9,289 nt of DNA, taken from positions 1-9,289 of the forward strand of contig DYIG01000054.1 in assembly GCA_020723725.1 (NCBI GenBank). The letters are read 5' to 3'. Origin of the DNA: Thermaerobacter marianensis. Its GTDB lineage: Bacteria > Bacillota > Sulfobacillia > DYIH01 > DYIG01. The notes beneath the pieces are model-generated. The model searched no databases, was not told the origin of the DNA, and was given only the letters and a program-made list of their open reading frames with translations. The position numbers and the translations under genes were made by a program. Positions 7,340-9,289 of the stretch are shown piece after piece (within the stretch, counting starts at the first letter, position 1; each line of letters begins with the position of its first letter).

Positions 7340-9221
7340 GGCTTATGCCCGTAACCACTGAGAGCTGTACGTCCTCGACGACCCTCACCCCTATATCCAA
7401 TACAACCCGCTCCGAAAAGGTTACAGCGTCCTGCATGAGGTCGTGACTGGTGTGCCTTATGTTAACCTCAACATCCGCCTGCATTCTAGATAAGGCACCG
7501 GATACTCTGACGAGGCGGCTGAAACGAATCTCCTCTGTCTGATGGCGTTGAACCTTGTGCCTGTCGATGAAGAACACGTGTTGGTGGAGCCTTCCCTGAA
7601 CGATCACCTCATCGGGAATGACCTCCCAGACCAGGTCCTTGACCGAACTAACAATTTTTACAATGCGCAAAGAGGGGGTCACCAGCCTTGCCCTCTTCTC
7701 CACCATGTCCTGGATATTGGCCTGGCCGACAAGCCTCTCGGCCGTAAGCTGCTTCTCCTCGATCACGATACCGTCGCCCAAAACAGCCGTGACAACGTCC
7801 ACAACGTCAGAGTCCACCACCCTGATCGGCGCGGAGATAAGTGAGCGAAAACGCAACACCCGGCCCCCTTCAGCCAGATCATAATCCACCCCGCCGACCT
7901 TGACATCCGCGGCTGCCCGCATGCCGGATTGAACCTGCGGCAGGTTTACAAAACAGTGATACGGGACCTCTGTCTCCTGCATGTGCTCCACTCCGGTCTG
8001 GTCGTGGAAGAACAGGTGTCGCTGGATTACCCCGTCGACCAGAACCCTTCCGTCAATCACCTCAAGGGCAACGGGTCCAGGGATGGTGAGGACGCGCGAA
8101 ATGCGCGAAGCAGCCATGGGGAGATGTATTTCATCCTCCACAAGCCTCCGCGCGATCCCCATTCCCACAACGTGGTCGACCTTGATGCGGTCCCTGATGA
8201 CGTGCGGAGCATCTCCAGGGAGACCGCCTTCCCAGTCCACACCGCTCACCACCTCCATCTCAACGGGCCTGATTACCCGTACGGCAAAACGCAAACAAAC
8301 CCTTTCCCTTAGCGCGCTGCCATCACCGCCCAACTCGGCATCCACCCCGCGCAGGGTTACTGTCGCGCGGGCGTTCATGCCGGTGGATGAGGCGACCTCA
8401 ATCGGCTGTTCAATATCGAAGACATCATGCTGGTAGCGTATGACCCCATTGTCTGAAACAAAATAAATCTGCTGAAATACCCGGGCGCGCGCAATTACGC
8501 GGCCATCCAGAAGGGTTAGATGCGTTTCTGTAACGGCGGCGTTAACATCGATAACCCTTACACCAGGGACGTCCAATTGGAGGCTCCTGTCAACCAGAAT
8601 CTCAGTGGAGTTGGTGTCCACGACCTCATCCACCCTTAGCAGGGCCTTTTTGACTATAAGCTGTGGTGCATCAAGCTCTGTTCTGCAAGCCCCCGTTGAC
8701 GGAATGACCGCGTCACTGCGGAAGACAAGCCTGAATCGCGCCTCGTATGTGAGCTCGGACACCGGGCGGTAATCCATCCCCGCCCCTTCAGCAGGGGAAA
8801 GGAGCGTCCTTTCACCGGGGAAAACTTCTAAACGCAGGCTTGGCAAAAACCCCCTGTTGGGCAAAAACAGACTGGCCGGGAGGTGGGCACGGAATCGGCA
8901 GCGTACAATCGACGCGGACGCTGCGTCACCGTCGGGCGGCGTGCCGAACCCTTCCCTGCTCACCCCTACTGAAAACAGTCCAGTGACGGCAAGGGACCGA
9001 TTGCGGACATCTATGTCCAGTTCTGAAACCTCGGCATGGATTTCAGGGACCGATGTCCCCTGCAGCCTGGGAATGGTTAGCTGCCCTCGGAAAATTAGAA
9101 CCCCATTCCTGCCAACTGTCAGTGAATGGGTTGCCTCGCGACCCGTGAAGGTCACGCCCGCATCGCTGACCGGTATGTCGGCAAAGACCTGCTTCAAGCG
9201 CGAGATTAAACTAGCGCCCAT
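7299..9221 (-). CDS. Triple SPOCS (DUF3794) domain protein, putative spore envelope protein
   Basis: 640 residues from ATG 9219-9221. The C-terminal two thirds hold three copies of the SPOCS/DUF3794 fold (PF12673), the domain of the clostridial spore-coat morphogenetic protein SipL, at about 218-327, 370-480 and 516-625. The repeats align by eye: DGRVIARARVFQQIYFVSDN (239-258), DGRVLVDGVIQRHLFFHDQT (390-409) and DEVIVQGRLHQHVFFIDRHK (537-556). Each is followed by a GM or RM turn and closes with a strand such as RVIRPVEMEVVSG, RVVDSDVVDVVTA or RVVEDVQLSVVTG. Residues 1-180 are beta-rich and unrecognised, perhaps a diverged copy. No signal peptide, membrane helix or LysM domain is visible, whereas SipL carries a LysM. 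The ATG has CGGGGTG (9230-9236) eight bases upstream and overlaps the preceding gene by 11 bases. An in-frame TTG at 9260 exists but lies well inside that gene and has no ribosome site. A spore-related role is inferred. Confidence 0.85.
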   Translation of the reverse strand: MGASLISRLKQVFADIPVSDAGVTFTGREATHSLTVGRNGVLIFRGQLTIPRLQGTSVPEIHAEVSELDIDVRNRSLAVTGLFSVGVSREGFGTPPDGDAASASIVRCRFRAHLPASLFLPNRGFLPSLRLEVFPGERTLLSPAEGAGMDYRPVSELTYEARFRLVFRSDAVIPSTGACRTELDAPQLIVKKALLRVDEVVDTNSTEILVDRSLQLDVPGVRVIDVNAAVTETHLTLLDGRVIARARVFQQIYFVSDNGVIRYQHDVFDIEQPIEVASSTGMNARATVTLRGVDAELGGDGSALRERVCLRFAVRVIRPVEMEVVSGVDWEGGLPGDAPHVIRDRIKVDHVVGMGIARRLVEDEIHLPMAASRISRVLTIPGPVALEVIDGRVLVDGVIQRHLFFHDQTGVEHMQETEVPYHCFVNLPQVQSGMRAAADVKVGGVDYDLAEGGRVLRFRSLISAPIRVVDSDVVDVVTAVLGDGIVIEEKQLTAERLVGQANIQDMVEKRARLVTPSLRIVKIVSSVKDLVWEVIPDEVIVQGRLHQHVFFIDRHKVQRHQTEEIRFSRLVRVSGALSRMQADVEVNIRHTSHDLMQDAVTFSERVVLDIGVRVVEDVQLSVVTGISHAPGGAGRVAHSS

Positions 9222-9289
9222 TGGCTGAACACCCCGAGACGGAATCGTAAACCCCTTCAAGCAACTCGGCGGCTCTATCCCAGGTAAAT
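9211..9289 (-). CDS. C-terminal end of another glycosyltransferase (partial)
   Basis: On the minus strand, a frame open from the right edge (first full codon 9286-9288) runs 25 codons to TAG 9211-9213. It reads FTWDRAAELLEGVYDSV and then a short tail, SGCSANGR. The aromatic-T/S-W-D/E-R-x-A-E-x-L-x-x-V-Y pattern is the usual last helix of GT4-type glycosyltransferases; compare LSWDKTARATVGFY at the end of the GT gene at 6182. The stop overlaps the SPOCS gene's ATG by 11 bases (ATGGGCGCTAG), which suggests coupled translation and places both genes in one operon. The rest of this gene, and the operon promoter, lie outside the window. With only 25 residues, the family call rests on the terminal helix alone. 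Confidence 0.6.
   Translation of the reverse strand, partial: FTWDRAAELLEGVYDSVSGCSANGR

Noticed and set aside
7981..8436. 151-codon + strand frame
   Set aside because: Antisense to the SPOCS repeats; threonine/serine/arginine-rich shadow translation with no family resemblance.

Overview
The window looks like part of a spore-former's chromosome, most likely a fairly GC-rich member of the Firmicutes/Clostridia of the Peptococcaceae/Desulfotomaculum kind. This is inference. It rests on a triple SPOCS (DUF3794) domain protein, a family I know mainly from endospore-forming Clostridia, on a secreted C-terminal beta-propeller protein common in the same bacteria, on purine-rich Shine-Dalgarno sequences, and on frequent TTG/GTG starts. 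No rRNA, tRNA, CRISPR array, insertion sequence or phage gene was seen.

Layout. Positions 1-957 (+) hold the C-terminal 318 residues of a beta-propeller protein whose start lies outside the window. Everything from 986 to the right edge is on the minus strand and converges on it. The order of transcription, right to left, is: the last 25 codons of a glycosyltransferase (from 9289 to 9211); a 640-residue SPOCS protein (9221-7299); two GT4-type glycosyltransferases (7339-6182 and 6161-4989); a sugar-1-phosphate nucleotidyltransferase with a left-handed beta-helix tail (4960-3893); a third GT4-type glycosyltransferase (3906-2800); a Gfo/Idh/MocA oxidoreductase (2742-1747); a 57-residue small protein (1716-1543); and a short, apparently truncated GT2 glycosyltransferase (1483-986). 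Neighbouring genes overlap or are separated by 20-60 bases, so this is almost certainly one operon whose promoter lies beyond 9289.

How the genes fit together. The nucleotidyltransferase would activate a sugar phosphate, the Gfo/Idh enzyme would oxidise a (probably nucleotide-linked) sugar, and the four full or partial GT4/GT-B-like enzymes plus the GT2 remnant would assemble a glycan. The SPOCS protein in the middle suggests that the glycan or glycoprotein belongs to the spore envelope. No flippase, polymerase or export gene is in view, so the product and its destination remain inferred.

Points that stand out are the SPOCS protein inside a glycan operon, the small protein gene between the oxidoreductase and the GT2, the altered nucleotide-binding signature of the nucleotidyltransferase, and the shortened GT2 at the convergent end of the operon.
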